Numbered from the stretch's first letter, positions 1 through 8,518 are shown. The stretch: DNA of 64,000 nt from Marinimicrobium sp038419845 (GCF_038419845.1 NZ_JBCAQT010000017.1:42406-106405), one strand, 5' to 3'. Notes: a model not told the origin generated them from the letters alone. Translations and numbers: made by a program.

Positions 1-815
1 TCGGGAAACGCTTCGTGCTGAAATACCCGAACGCCCTCGTCACCGTAGCGTGCACTGACAATCGGCTCCATAAACGTCAGCGCAAAAAACAAGAGGCCGC
101 TGTAGACAATCATGATCTGAAATGGCAGAGCCAGTACGCTGCTTAAATTGTGAAAGTCCAGCCAGGAGCGGGCGCCCCGATATAACCGGAGCGTAAAAAA
201 CTCCCGAAAAATACGCCGATGAATGATCACTCCGGTCACCAACCCCACCAGCATCAACAGCGAGCAGAGCCCGACAATCCAGTAGGCGGCGATGTCAGGC
301 AGGTAATGCAGGCGCCAGTGCAACCGGTACAAGGCTTCGCCACCGCCGGTCTGACGGGGTTGAACCCAGAGCGGTTCTTCCCGGCTCAGATCCAGATACT
401 GAGCCTCGCGCTCCGGCCTCTGGCCGTCCTCTCCGCGCGGGGGCTGCCACTCAACCCAGAAGTTGCCGTTGCGCTCGGTCGGTAAAATGATGCCCCACCA
501 GATCGCATCGTCAGGTGCCTGTTCTTTCAGGCGCTGCACACCCAGCCGGATCAGTTCGGCGGTGGAGATGGTGCGCGGTCCCTTGTCTGTGGGGGCGCGG
601 TCCGTGGGGATGCGGAACACGCTGAGCTCGGGGGAGGGCGTAAAGGTTGTGGGCAGACTCATGGCCAGAGGCCGCTCCGGTTTCAGCCAGCGGTCCAGCT
701 CGAAATGAAAATACCCCAGGGTGCCGGTCACGAAGATAAAAAACATCAAGGCACTGAACACAATGCCGGCCCAGCGGTGCAGCCAGGTCATGGAGGTGCG
801 AAACGCCGACTTCAT
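1..815 (-). CDS. PepSY-associated membrane protein, iron-uptake type (3' end cut by window)
   Basis: Reading from the ATG at 815 the protein starts MKSAFRTSMTWLHRWAG, the usual opening of PepSY-associated transmembrane proteins, followed by a hydrophobic helix (about residues 17-36). A periplasmic stretch contains WWGIILPTERNG and WRLHYLPD, and further helices follow. The frame is open to base 1, so about 271 codons are visible and the C-terminus is missing. The start codon overlaps the stop of the upstream DUF3649 gene (ATGA), so the two are translationally coupled. Proteins of this family sit beside siderophore or heme receptors and are thought to act as inner-membrane ferric reductases or uptake helpers. 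The exact substrate is not known here. Confidence 0.85.
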   Translation of the reverse strand, partial: MKSAFRTSMTWLHRWAGIVFSALMFFIFVTGTLGYFHFELDRWLKPERPLAMSLPTTFTPSPELSVFRIPTDRAPTDKGPRTISTAELIRLGVQRLKEQAPDDAIWWGIILPTERNGNFWVEWQPPRGEDGQRPEREAQYLDLSREEPLWVQPRQTGGGEALYRLHWRLHYLPDIAAYWIVGLCSLLMLVGLVTGVIIHRRIFREFFTLRLYRGARSWLDFHNLSSVLALPFQIMIVYSGLLFFALTFMEPIVSARYGDEGVRVFQHEAFP

Positions 816-1096
816 GGCAGAGCCCCACCTTGATGACCGAGCAGAGCAAAACTGATGCCTGCCGATATCACGGCGGGAATCAGCAAACCGGTCCAGGCCC
901 GCCAATGGCTGCGCACCCCAAACGCCCATAAAAAGGCACCAGTATACACAACAAAGCTCAGCAACAGGGCGGTCACCGTGGCTTGGGCCCGATCCACCGG
1001 CAGGAGGACGCCAACCAGCAGCGAGAAGGCAATGCTGAGGGCGTAGCCGCCCAGCAAAGCCGCCATACATCGGGAGATGACATCCAACAGCATCAC
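812..1096 (-). CDS. DUF3649-type small membrane protein
   Basis: A 94-residue protein with three predicted membrane helices (about residues 9-34, 38-58 and 66-86) and a short soluble tail. Its size, topology and position between a TonB-dependent receptor and a PepSY protein fit the DUF3649 family of iron-acquisition operons. It begins 13 bp after the receptor stop codon and overlaps the next gene by four bases, so the three genes are probably one transcript. Molecular function is unknown. The family name is given from context and helix pattern, not from a profile search. Confidence 0.7.
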   Translation of the reverse strand: MMLLDVISRCMAALLGGYALSIAFSLLVGVLLPVDRAQATVTALLLSFVVYTGAFLWAFGVRSHWRAWTGLLIPAVISAGISFALLGHQGGALP

Positions 1097-1109
1097 AACC
1101 TCAAGGGCA

Positions 1110-3143
1110 TCAGAAGCGCAGCGCCAGGCTCACTCTCACATCTCGCCCGGGCGCCGGGTAGCCGACGATGGCTTCGTAGTCGGGCACATGACGAAAATCC
1201 TCGATGCTGCCGTGGTCCAGATACTGTTCATTGAAGGCGTTTTTCACGGTCAGCGTCAGGGTTAGATTATCCGTCGACGATGGCGCCCAGTGCAGATACA
1301 GGTCGTGGACGCCATAGCCCGGTTTGTCGATGCTCGCCTCGGCCGCTTCCACATAAATATCGTTCAGGTCATCCACCAGAGTACCGATCCAGCCGATATC
1401 GATGGCGGGCGTGAGTTGGTAGGAGGTGTCGATGATCAGGGTGTCGCCGGTGGAGGTGCCCAGATAACCGTAGGAATAGCGAGTCACCGGCTCCCCATCC
1501 AATTCGGCGGTGGTGTCCAGAAAGCTGACTTTGCTGAACAGTTTCCGGCCGCTGTAACTCAGTGCCAGGGTGTAACCTTCCGATTCCAGATCGCCCAGAT
1601 TTTCGTAGTGGCGAGACCAGGGCACGGCATTGCCGATGGCGTTTTCGATGGTGACATCGTGAACCCCGGCCGAGAAGGTAAAACGGGCCAGTTCATAGTC
1701 CAGCCCCAGCTCCAGGTTTTTGGCTTCTTCGGCCTCCAGGTCCGGATCATTGGTGGTGCCAAAGAGTTTGAAGCCATCGTTGGTTTCCACACCACGCAGT
1801 GCTTCGGCATAGCCGCCACTGAGCGTCAGGCGCGAGGTCGCCTCATAGGAAAACCCAAGGTTGGGGCTGAAGCCTTCGGAGGTAAACTCGTTGCGCTCTT
1901 TATCCGTCGCCGTGAATTCATCATAGCGAGTACCAAAGCTCAACAACAACGCCTCGGTGGCCTGGTAGCGGTCCTGAATAAACAGGCCCAGTACCTCGCT
2001 GGTTTCCTTGAATTCGTCGTCGGAAGAAGCCTCTCCGGCGGTGACTTCATCGTCCCGGTAGTCCACGCCGTAAATCAGCTTGTGGTCGGCCAGTTGGCTG
2101 GTGTTTTTCAGGGTCAGCCCCTGGCTGTCCACCGCGCTGGTGTAATCGTCCCAGGGGCGGTAGATCTCAAAGACGGTGTTGTAGAGGTTGGCCTCAAGGT
2201 TGACCGCCTCGCGGGTGGGCACATCCCATTGATAGTTCAGGGTGCTGGTTTCCCGTTCAAACTCCAGGTGTCGCAGCGGGTTTCTCGGTCCCTCGGCCCA
2301 CTCGGGTCGGGTGAGTTTGTCGCCTTCTTCGGAGAGGTGTTCGTGGCTCAGGCTGAGCCGGTGCCCTGCGCCCAGGTCGCTGACCATTTTCACAAAACCC
2401 AGGTCCTGCTCGGAGTTGGTGCCGGTCAGTTCGTTGCCGTCGGCGTCTTCCATGTTGCCCTGGTCGGCGGTGACAAAACTGCCCATCACACTGAACCGGT
2501 CACTGAGCCGGCCATAGACAGTCGCGCTGTGCTTGTGTCCGTCGGTATTGGAAAAATAACCGGTTTTGAGCATGCCGCCGATTTTTTGGGAGCTGCTCAA
2601 CAGATCCTCCGGGTCCTTGGTTTCAAACCGGATGGCGCCGCCCAGGGCGCCGGGTCCATTGGTGGCCTCACCGGCGCCCACCTGAACGCCCACCTGCTTG
2701 AGCAGTTCCGGCTCAATGGATATGCGGCCGGTGTGGTGATAGGTCACACCCGACTGGGTGGCGCCGTCGACCGTGATATTGAGTGTGTCTTCCCCCAGGT
2801 TGCGTACATAGATTTTCTGCGCGGCGCCGACCGAGCCGCCCACCAGCACCGAGGAGATGCCGGAGAACACATCGTCCAGGTCGTTGGCCTGTTTGCGCGC
2901 CAGATCCTCGCTGTCGAGCAGGCTGTCCAGCGGCTGGCCCACAATCACCAGCTCTTCAGTGGCCGGCGTGCGCACCTGAGCTTTGCGCTCGCTCGGGTTG
3001 TCCGATTCGTCGGTTCCGGCGGAGGAGTCCTCCTGGGCCAAGGCCATACCCGGGCTTGCAAGGGCGGCGCAGAGCGTCAGGTGGCTCAGACAGGTCAGGG
3101 GAAGTGTGAAACGGGGGGCTGACAGACGAGAGCTGTGTCGCAT
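1110..3143 (-). CDS. TonB-dependent outer-membrane receptor (probable iron or heme uptake)
   Basis: A 677-residue protein with a Sec signal peptide ending near ASPGMALAQE. The plug domain (about 60-180) contains IYVRNLGEDTLNITVDGA and NGPGALGGAIRFETKDPEDL. A 22-strand-type beta-barrel follows, ending in the typical aromatic C-terminus RVSLALRF. Length is normal for the family. A Fur-like box lies just upstream, and DUF3649 and PepSY genes follow, so iron-regulated uptake of a ferric chelate or heme through the outer membrane is the likely role. The ligand cannot be read from sequence alone. The plug resembles heme and ferric-chelate receptors more than vitamin B12 or sugar receptors, but this is a weak judgement. 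Confidence 0.9.
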   Translation of the reverse strand: MRHSSRLSAPRFTLPLTCLSHLTLCAALASPGMALAQEDSSAGTDESDNPSERKAQVRTPATEELVIVGQPLDSLLDSEDLARKQANDLDDVFSGISSVLVGGSVGAAQKIYVRNLGEDTLNITVDGATQSGVTYHHTGRISIEPELLKQVGVQVGAGEATNGPGALGGAIRFETKDPEDLLSSSQKIGGMLKTGYFSNTDGHKHSATVYGRLSDRFSVMGSFVTADQGNMEDADGNELTGTNSEQDLGFVKMVSDLGAGHRLSLSHEHLSEEGDKLTRPEWAEGPRNPLRHLEFERETSTLNYQWDVPTREAVNLEANLYNTVFEIYRPWDDYTSAVDSQGLTLKNTSQLADHKLIYGVDYRDDEVTAGEASSDDEFKETSEVLGLFIQDRYQATEALLLSFGTRYDEFTATDKERNEFTSEGFSPNLGFSYEATSRLTLSGGYAEALRGVETNDGFKLFGTTNDPDLEAEEAKNLELGLDYELARFTFSAGVHDVTIENAIGNAVPWSRHYENLGDLESEGYTLALSYSGRKLFSKVSFLDTTAELDGEPVTRYSYGYLGTSTGDTLIIDTSYQLTPAIDIGWIGTLVDDLNDIYVEAAEASIDKPGYGVHDLYLHWAPSSTDNLTLTLTVKNAFNEQYLDHGSIEDFRHVPDYEAIVGYPAPGRDVRVSLALRF

Positions 3144-3173
3144 GGAAATCAGATCCTTTTAAGGGTTGCCTAA

Positions 3174-3198
3174 AAGGTAATTATTATCATTTGCGATA
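3174..3198 (-). promoter_or_regulatory. Fur-like box upstream of TonB receptor
   Basis: Read on the minus strand, the core TGATAATAATTACC matches the 7-1-7 Fur consensus (TGATAAT-A-ATTATCA) with a few mismatches. It lies about 30-55 bp upstream of the receptor start codon, where a repressor would block the promoter. The match is by eye. Genes downstream fit iron control. Confidence 0.6.
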
Positions 3199-3428
3199 TA
3201 TTCTCTGTAAATGACTTTTACAGTTGTTACATTTGCGGAAGTGGCCTTGGCTGTTGCCTTGCTCAACAACTGGGCGCCCTAAACCCGGGGGCGTGGCGCA
3301 ACAGCTCCGAGTGGAGCCCATGTTGAGTGCTGCACTCGACGGAGAGTGCCAGGGCTGCTATAAAATCACGGGGCTTTCACGATTGCGGTCGAAGGTCCAG
3401 TTCAGCTCGATTGAATAGAGTGTGCCTT

Positions 3429-4166
3429 ATGTTTGAGCGGCAGATCATTGACATCCTGGCCGACCGGGATAGCGGCTCTTCCCAACTGGTGGATCGCATC
3501 CAGAGGGCGTTTCATTGCGTTGAAAACAACCACCCGGACGAGCGGCAGTTGCGGTGGGCCTTTGGGCGGCTCCGGCACATTGATGGCTCGATGGTAGTGG
3601 TCCATCACCTGCTTGATACCCTGGAGCCTGCCATTGGTCCCACGTTCTTCGATTCACTCCGCCAATATGAGCGAGAGTGGGGCGACCTCCCCCGTCGGGT
3701 CGCCACCCGGTTGAGTGAGTTGCGAGACTGGAGTAACCGCAACGTTCTTACCCATAGCCGCAGCGGGATGCTGCTGGAGGCCATCAGGCGTGTCACCGAA
3801 GATTACGAAGGGGTCAACGTCTGGCAGACACGCTCGGAACCCGGCGGCGAAGGTGTGGCCCAGTACCGGGAGCTACAGGAGCTGGGTGTGGCGGCGCACC
3901 TGGTTGAGGACAGCCAGGTCCCGGAACTGGCTTCCTCAATGGATGCCGCCTGGTTGGGTGTTGATCAATACAGCGAGGAGATGTATGTCAACAAAGTTGG
4001 CAGCAAAAGCGTCGCGGAGGCAATGAGTCGTGCCGGGAAAACGACTTTTGTTCTGGGAGATCCTCGCAAGCGGGGCAACACGCTGAGCGTCTCGAGCGAT
4101 TTGTTCGAAGCCGTTCCCTTTACCCGTGATACCTGCCTGATCAGCGCCGGAAAAACATCGCGATGA
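3429..4166 (+). CDS. IF-2B-like (eIF2B alpha/beta/delta family) protein
   Basis: A 245-residue protein from the ATG at 3429. An upstream ATG at 3327 is in frame but precedes a low-complexity stretch unlike the family. The C-terminal half carries hallmarks of the IF-2B/methylthioribose-1-phosphate isomerase fold: VLTHSRSG, then TRSEPGGEGVAQYREL, then VNKVGSKSVAEAMSRAGKTTFVLGDPRK. The N-terminal half is helical. It is shorter than MtnA (about 340 residues), so it is more like the archaeal-type regulatory or ribose-bisphosphate isomerase-like members. Substrate is unknown. No metabolic neighbours help: the gene stands alone between the iron operon and DUF2905. Its last 26 bases overlap the 3' end of the convergent DUF2905 gene. 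Confidence 0.75.
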   Translation: MFERQIIDILADRDSGSSQLVDRIQRAFHCVENNHPDERQLRWAFGRLRHIDGSMVVVHHLLDTLEPAIGPTFFDSLRQYEREWGDLPRRVATRLSELRDWSNRNVLTHSRSGMLLEAIRRVTEDYEGVNVWQTRSEPGGEGVAQYRELQELGVAAHLVEDSQVPELASSMDAAWLGVDQYSEEMYVNKVGSKSVAEAMSRAGKTTFVLGDPRKRGNTLSVSSDLFEAVPFTRDTCLISAGKTSR

Positions 4167-4341
4167 GCGATAGCACTACGCTCACCAGTATCATCGTGGT
4201 AATGGGGAAAAAGAAGGTATAGCCGGGGCGCTCAATCACAATATCGCCCGGCAGTCGACCCAGTGGAAGGTGTTTCAACCAGGGCCAGGCCAGAGCGGTC
4301 AGAATCAATAGTATGCCGATGATCAATAACGTACGTTGCAT
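4141..4341 (-). CDS. DUF2905 family small membrane protein
   Basis: A 66-residue protein with two membrane helices (about 3-22 and 43-62). Between them is the family signature LGRLPGDIVIERPGYTFFFP. The start at 4341 is chosen because a GGGAGG ribosome site lies seven bases upstream; a longer in-frame start at 4473 would add a hydrophilic leader across a terminator hairpin. DUF2905 proteins are widespread inner-membrane proteins without known function. The gene ends 26 bases inside the convergent IF-2B-like gene. Confidence 0.85.
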   Translation of the reverse strand: MQRTLLIIGILLILTALAWPWLKHLPLGRLPGDIVIERPGYTFFFPITTMILVSVVLSLIAMFFRR

Positions 4342-4432
4342 AAAACCTCCCGCAGGAGATTGTAACGTGGAAGGTCGGGAATGTCCCGAGAAGTGCTTAT
4401 GGTGGATCATGTCCCGGCCCTCATACATGAGA

Positions 4433-4458
4433 AGCCCCTCCGGCCGACCGGAGGGGCT
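4433..4458 (-). terminator. Rho-independent-type hairpin after GH5 gene
   Basis: An 11-bp perfect stem, AGCCCCTCCGG pairing with CCGGAGGGGCT around a four-base loop. It sits 27 bp past the stop codon of the minus-strand GH5 gene. The T-tract on that strand is short, so termination may be partial. Confidence 0.65.
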
Positions 4459-4484
4459 TTGGGGTTCCGCCATTGGGCCGGCTT

Positions 4485-6371
4485 CTACCAGCTGCCAAGC
4501 TGCAGGTTGTAGCTTCCCGAGGTCTGCTTCACATGGATATAGTGATCGCAGTTGTTGGTTCCGGTATCCACAACACTGAAGTCGTTCAATACCTGTTCAA
4601 CATTGGCGATGACGATGCCGTTGCAATTGCGTATGTCATAGACATTGGTTCCGCTGGCGCTCCAGGTGCCCAGACGGATGCTGCCGCTGCCGTGGTTGTA
4701 GACCAGGCAATGGCCCTGGGAAACGCTGGTGGTGCCGCCATTGGTTACGCGTGCAGCGTTGCTGTCATCACAGGGGAAATCGCCATCGGCCGGAGGCTCT
4801 TCTGTGGGCGGTTCCTCTTCTTCTGGTGGTTCCTCGGCCGGTGGTTCGCTGGTGCCGCCGTCGCTGATGGAAAAGTCCATATAGTTCAGATTAGTGGCGC
4901 CATCGTAGAACTCCACGGTAATGACGGCATTGGAAGGGATATAGACACCGGCAATCTCCTTGTCGGTCCAGGTCTGCCAGCCGCCGCCATCACTGCTGAT
5001 GGTATCGGTCAGGGTGTCGTTCACATAGAGCGAAACGCGTTGTCCGGCGTCCATGGAAGCTAGCCGAAAGGTGACGTCATAGGTTTCGTCGGCGTCAGCA
5101 ATGTCGTAGGTCAACTGCTCTCCGGGCTCTGTCCAGCCCACATTGCATCCGCTCTCACTGGAATCTTCCACATCCACATCCAGACCCCGGTATTCGCAGG
5201 CGGTGGGCGAGCCGCTGTTGCCCGGTGTGGTTTCCACCGGTGCGCCGTCGTAATGCTCGGCTTCGATCCGGGCCGGCAGGTTCGCGCCGCTGCTGGACGA
5301 GCTGCTGGAGGAACTCGATGAGCTGCTTGAACTGCCTGAGCCCGATCCAATGGCATCATCGCCGGTCCAGTTCTGGATCAGGTTGTGGACATAATTACCC
5401 GAGGCGGTCAGGTCCGACCCGCTCCAGCCGCCGGTGGTGCTAGCGCCGGGAACCAGAGCCGACGCCCCTTCTTCCTTGTCGTTGATGGACCAGTTGGCGT
5501 GACTGATGTCGTTGGCTTCCAGGAAGTTCATCCAGGTGTCTGTTGCGGCACTGGCTACACCGCCGTCGCCATCGGCGTTGACCGTGCCCCATTCGGTCAC
5601 AAACAGGGCGATGCCGCTGTTCATGGCCGAGCTGGCCTTGTCACGCAGAGACTGACCGTGGGTGCCGGCGTAAAAGTGCAAGGCGTAGGCAATATTGTCG
5701 TAACCGGTAATGGGATCCTGGGCGGCCGCATCCACATCCTGGGACCAGGTGGGTGTGCCCACCACAATCAGGTTGTCCTGATCAATGGCTCGAATAGCGC
5801 TGATCACGGCTTCGGCATAGGGCTTGATGGTTCCGCTCCAGGACACCTGCAGGGGTTCATTGTAGATTTCGTAAATGACATTATCGTGGTGGCCGTAAGT
5901 CTGTGCCATTTCCTCGAAAAAGGCGACGGCTTCGCTCTGGTTCTGCTCGGCGTGGTGGGAGTGCCAATCAATGATCACGTAGAGATCATTGGCGATGGCG
6001 GCATCCACCACGGTGGTCACCTTGGCTTTATTACCCTGGGGGTCGTCCAGGTAACCGCCCTCGTCCTCGACGCCCATGGCGGCGCGAACGAGCCTACTGT
6101 TCCAGTCCTCCTTCAGCCATTGCACGGTACCCGCTGTATAGAATTTCTCTCCGCCCCAGCCATTGTTACTCCAGAACAGACTGTTGCCGGCGAGGCTGAC
6201 GGGTTCACCGTTACTGACAATTGTATTACCTTCTACTGATAGCGGAGGAACCGCCGCGCACAGCGCGCTGATGCAAAGACCCACTGCAACAGAGACGCAT
6301 TGAAGCAAGCGCTTTGAGAAGAACCATTGAGTGAACGTTGGGGATGGCTTGTTGAGACTATTCATTATCAT
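4485..6371 (-). CDS. Secreted GH5 endoglucanase with CBM6 and an unassigned C-terminal module
   Basis: A 628-residue secreted enzyme. The start at 6371 (or the ATG at 6365) follows an AAGAGAG ribosome site; an open frame to 6521 lacks one. Signal peptide about 1-40 (cut near ALCAAVPP). The GH5 domain (about 41-335, subfamily 2 type) has the acid/base Glu in IYEIYNEPL and the nucleophile Glu in LFVTEWGT. A poly-Ser linker (about 340-360) and a CBM6 (about 365-490, starting ARIEAEHYDG) follow. Next come a Pro/Glu linker and a 97-residue four-Cys module (about 532-628) that I cannot assign. Predicted to cut internal beta-1,4-glucan bonds outside the cell. Poly-Ser linkers are typical of Saccharophagus, Teredinibacter and Cellvibrio enzymes. 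It has its own terminator, so it is probably monocistronic. Confidence 0.92.
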   Translation of the reverse strand: MIMNSLNKPSPTFTQWFFSKRLLQCVSVAVGLCISALCAAVPPLSVEGNTIVSNGEPVSLAGNSLFWSNNGWGGEKFYTAGTVQWLKEDWNSRLVRAAMGVEDEGGYLDDPQGNKAKVTTVVDAAIANDLYVIIDWHSHHAEQNQSEAVAFFEEMAQTYGHHDNVIYEIYNEPLQVSWSGTIKPYAEAVISAIRAIDQDNLIVVGTPTWSQDVDAAAQDPITGYDNIAYALHFYAGTHGQSLRDKASSAMNSGIALFVTEWGTVNADGDGGVASAATDTWMNFLEANDISHANWSINDKEEGASALVPGASTTGGWSGSDLTASGNYVHNLIQNWTGDDAIGSGSGSSSSSSSSSSSSSSSGANLPARIEAEHYDGAPVETTPGNSGSPTACEYRGLDVDVEDSSESGCNVGWTEPGEQLTYDIADADETYDVTFRLASMDAGQRVSLYVNDTLTDTISSDGGGWQTWTDKEIAGVYIPSNAVITVEFYDGATNLNYMDFSISDGGTSEPPAEEPPEEEEPPTEEPPADGDFPCDDSNAARVTNGGTTSVSQGHCLVYNHGSGSIRLGTWSASGTNVYDIRNCNGIVIANVEQVLNDFSVVDTGTNNCDHYIHVKQTSGSYNLQLGSW

Positions 6372-6487
6372 TTTAAGCTCTCTTGGTTTGAATTGCCGAA
6401 TGGATTTTTCAAAATGACGACCAAGCGCGCATTGGCGCAGAGAAAGCGTGTCGACAGGAGATAGGCTAGCAAACGAAATATGGTGTG

Positions 6488-6510
6488 TGCAGAAAAATGA
6501 CGTTTCTGCA
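6488..6510. promoter_or_regulatory. Inverted repeat in GH5 upstream region (possible operator)
   Basis: Perfect 8-bp arms, TGCAGAAA and TTTCTGCA, separated by seven bases. It is centred about 128 bp upstream of the GH5 start, in a 319-bp gap that otherwise holds the promoter region and the terminator of the xylanase gene. It could bind a dimeric regulator. A single half-site TTTCTGCA recurs at 8382-8389 upstream of the xylanase, too little to claim co-regulation. Confidence 0.35.
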
Positions 6511-6594
6511 AAGTAATTCACTCTACGTATTTCGAATCATAATTCATGTCCTTCCTGTTAATTTCGAAACGGTATTATTTGCTGGTTTTTGGTA

Positions 6595-6623
6595 CAAAAA
6601 AAGGGCGGAAAGATCCGCCCTTT
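6595..6623 (-). terminator. Strong rho-independent terminator of the GH11 gene
   Basis: On the minus strand, a 9-bp stem AAGGGCGGA/TCCGCCCTT is followed directly by a run of T. A second hairpin (ATCCCGGCT/AGCCGGGAT, 6639-6662) lies between it and the stop codon at 6691. Together they isolate the xylanase transcript from the GH5 promoter. Confidence 0.9.
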
Positions 6624-6690
6624 AGGGTTCCCGTCGCAATCCCGGCTCATTTAAGCCGGGATGCGCGTGGGATATGGGGTGCGGGTTCGT

Positions 6691-8001
6691 TTAGTTACAC
6701 ACGACGCCGCCACCACCGCCCTGGTCGTTGCAGGTATTGTTCCCGATGCAGCTCTGGTTGTTTTCCCAGCCCCAGCCGCTGTCCTGGTTTTCGCAGCTGG
6801 CTATGTCGCTGCCGTACCAGTCACAGTAACAGTCGCCGCTGGTCGTGGTGCCATCGGTGCTGCCGCCGCCACTGGTGGTGCCGCCAGACATGTCGCCGAA
6901 GCCGATTACGCCATCACAGTGCATCCACTGGGTGTTGGAGCCGCCGCCGCATTCGCCTTCATAGGCGCTGGTGTTGTAGCTCTGGTCTTCGGCGTACCGG
7001 GTGTCGCCATTGATCTGAACATAGTCCACGCGGATCTCGTAGCCTTCGCCCTGATCGTCGAACAGCTCGACGTTGACGTCGCCGGTGGCATCGGTGTTGA
7101 CGGTAAAGTCCTGCCAGCTGGTGGACAGGCTCAGGGTCTCGATGGTGCTGCCACCCACGTTCACGCGCAGCTGCTCGCTGCCCGACGTACCTACCGCGCG
7201 AACGACCAGCGTGTTATCGCCAGAGCCGGTGGTGCCGCCGTCGGAGCCGCCGGTGTCACCTCCGGTATCGCCACCGCCGGTGTCTCCGCCACTGCCTTCG
7301 CTGACCGTGATGTCTGAGCTGCCGGTGCTCTGGTAGCCCTCGGTTGCCAGGACCTGATAGTCATGATTCCCCAGGTTCAGACCGGCGGCGGCCCAGGCAT
7401 CAAAGTGGTTGCCCACGGTGATGGTGCCGCTGATCTGCCCGAAGCCTTTCTTGGGCTGACGAACACTGAAGTACTGATAAAATGTCTGGGTGCCATCGAT
7501 CGAAGGCTGCTGGATGCGTTCACAGCGAACGATCTCGTAGGTGGCGCCGTCGCTTTCGAAGGTGCCATAGGTTTGACGACCTTCGGTGCAGCTGGATGGA
7601 TTGTAGGAGCCGTAGCTTTCGATCACGTAATATTCGATCAGCGGATCGCGGGTCCAGCCGTAAAGTGCCAGGTAGGAGTTCTGGGAGTTATCTACATTGT
7701 AACTGCCAGAGTAGTTGACCACTCGGCGTCCGCCGGGATTCCAGCCTTTCCCGCCTACCCAGTTGTTGGTGGCGTTGGACCACTGGGAAGTGTAGCGACC
7801 GCCTTCTCCCAGTCCGAAAGAGGCATCGCCGTTGTCTTTCCAGAATGAATAGAAGAAACCGTCGTGCGTGCCCTGAGCGTTTTCTGTCAGGGTTTCAGTC
7901 TGCGCCTGTGCGGTTGTCGTACCAAGCGCTGCAACGCATGCCAGCGTGGCAGCCAGCCCTTTGCCGGTTGTGCTTATCGTTTTAAGGCTTAAGAAACTCA
8001 T
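6691..8001 (-). CDS. Secreted GH11 endo-1,4-beta-xylanase with CBM60 and CBM10
   Basis: A 436-residue secreted enzyme. Signal peptide about 1-33 (ending TTTAQAQ). The GH11 beta-jelly-roll (about 38-235) includes KGWNPGG, the catalytic-Glu strand EYYVIESYGSYNP, and VLATEGYQSTGSS with the second Glu. A Gly/Asp/Thr linker leads to a CBM60 (about 258-330, starting NTLVVRAVGTSGSEQLRV) with its usual Cys-containing tail (to about 375). A C-terminal CBM10 (about 388-436) carries CYCDWYGS and GWGWENNQSCI. GH11-CBM60-CBM10 is the order known from Cellvibrio-type xylanases. An AGAAGGG ribosome site precedes the start. Predicted to cut internal xylan bonds at the plant cell wall. Confidence 0.95.
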   Translation of the reverse strand: MSFLSLKTISTTGKGLAATLACVAALGTTTAQAQTETLTENAQGTHDGFFYSFWKDNGDASFGLGEGGRYTSQWSNATNNWVGGKGWNPGGRRVVNYSGSYNVDNSQNSYLALYGWTRDPLIEYYVIESYGSYNPSSCTEGRQTYGTFESDGATYEIVRCERIQQPSIDGTQTFYQYFSVRQPKKGFGQISGTITVGNHFDAWAAAGLNLGNHDYQVLATEGYQSTGSSDITVSEGSGGDTGGGDTGGDTGGSDGGTTGSGDNTLVVRAVGTSGSEQLRVNVGGSTIETLSLSTSWQDFTVNTDATGDVNVELFDDQGEGYEIRVDYVQINGDTRYAEDQSYNTSAYEGECGGGSNTQWMHCDGVIGFGDMSGGTTSGGGSTDGTTTSGDCYCDWYGSDIASCENQDSGWGWENNQSCIGNNTCNDQGGGGGVVCN

Positions 8002-8518
8002 AAAGATTTACCCTTCTGTTGAAGTGAGTTTTTTGGACGAAGAACGTGAACCTCGTATTCTTCTGGGCAACAGGAGCGTCAGGCGGAAAATAGTTGTTAT
8101 GAATCTCCGGGCAGCGCTTCTCCATCGATACCGAGCGTGAGGAAGTGGCCTTTGCAAGACGGATCCTGTCTGTAGCGAACACGCGTTATTGAGCCGGTGC
8201 CACCGTGTTGATTTTATTGTGACATTGGGATGGCAACCCTTGCGTGTTCCGACACTACGGGACTGACGGTATAGCGACAGAAGGAGATTGTCAACAAGAC
8301 TATATGCATATAGTCATAAAAACAATAAAGAAGGTTTTTACATATAGCGATAGGTTCCTTAAAGCGAGATGTGGGTCACAATTTCTGCAGACGGTACCCT
8401 CCGTTCTGCAAATCCAAAACGTCGGCGCTTTCGTACTTGATGGTATGAGGATGTAAAAGACGGTGTCTGTGCGGAGCATGCGCTTCCCCTCGGCGCAGGA
8501 CAAGAGTAAAGGTGTGCA
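8002..8518. other. 517-bp intergenic region between xylanase and cho genes
   Basis: This divergent spacer looks AT-richer than the flanking genes. It must hold the promoters of the minus-strand xylanase and the plus-strand nuclease. It contains a perfect 18-bp palindrome at 8298-8315 and a short direct repeat (TATAGCGACAG at 8270 and TATAGCGATAG at 8343). Two short open frames in it have no ribosome site or recognisable product. No LexA box could be made out by eye, although cho is SOS-controlled in E. coli. Confidence 0.6.
8298..8315. promoter_or_regulatory. Perfect 18-bp palindrome (candidate operator)
   Basis: GACTATATGCATATAGTC is its own reverse complement over all 18 bases. It lies 297 bp upstream of the xylanase start and 203 bp upstream of the cho start. 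It has no T-tract and is AT-rich, so it is not a terminator. A dimeric DNA-binding protein site is the likeliest reading; which gene it serves is unknown. Confidence 0.45.

Noticed and set aside
1290..3122. 610-residue open frame on the plus strand
   Set aside because: Antisense to the TonB receptor with its plug and barrel motifs; same codon-bias artefact.
8244..8456. Short frames in the xylanase/cho spacer
   Set aside because: No ribosome site, no recognisable product, and they cross a palindromic operator-like site.
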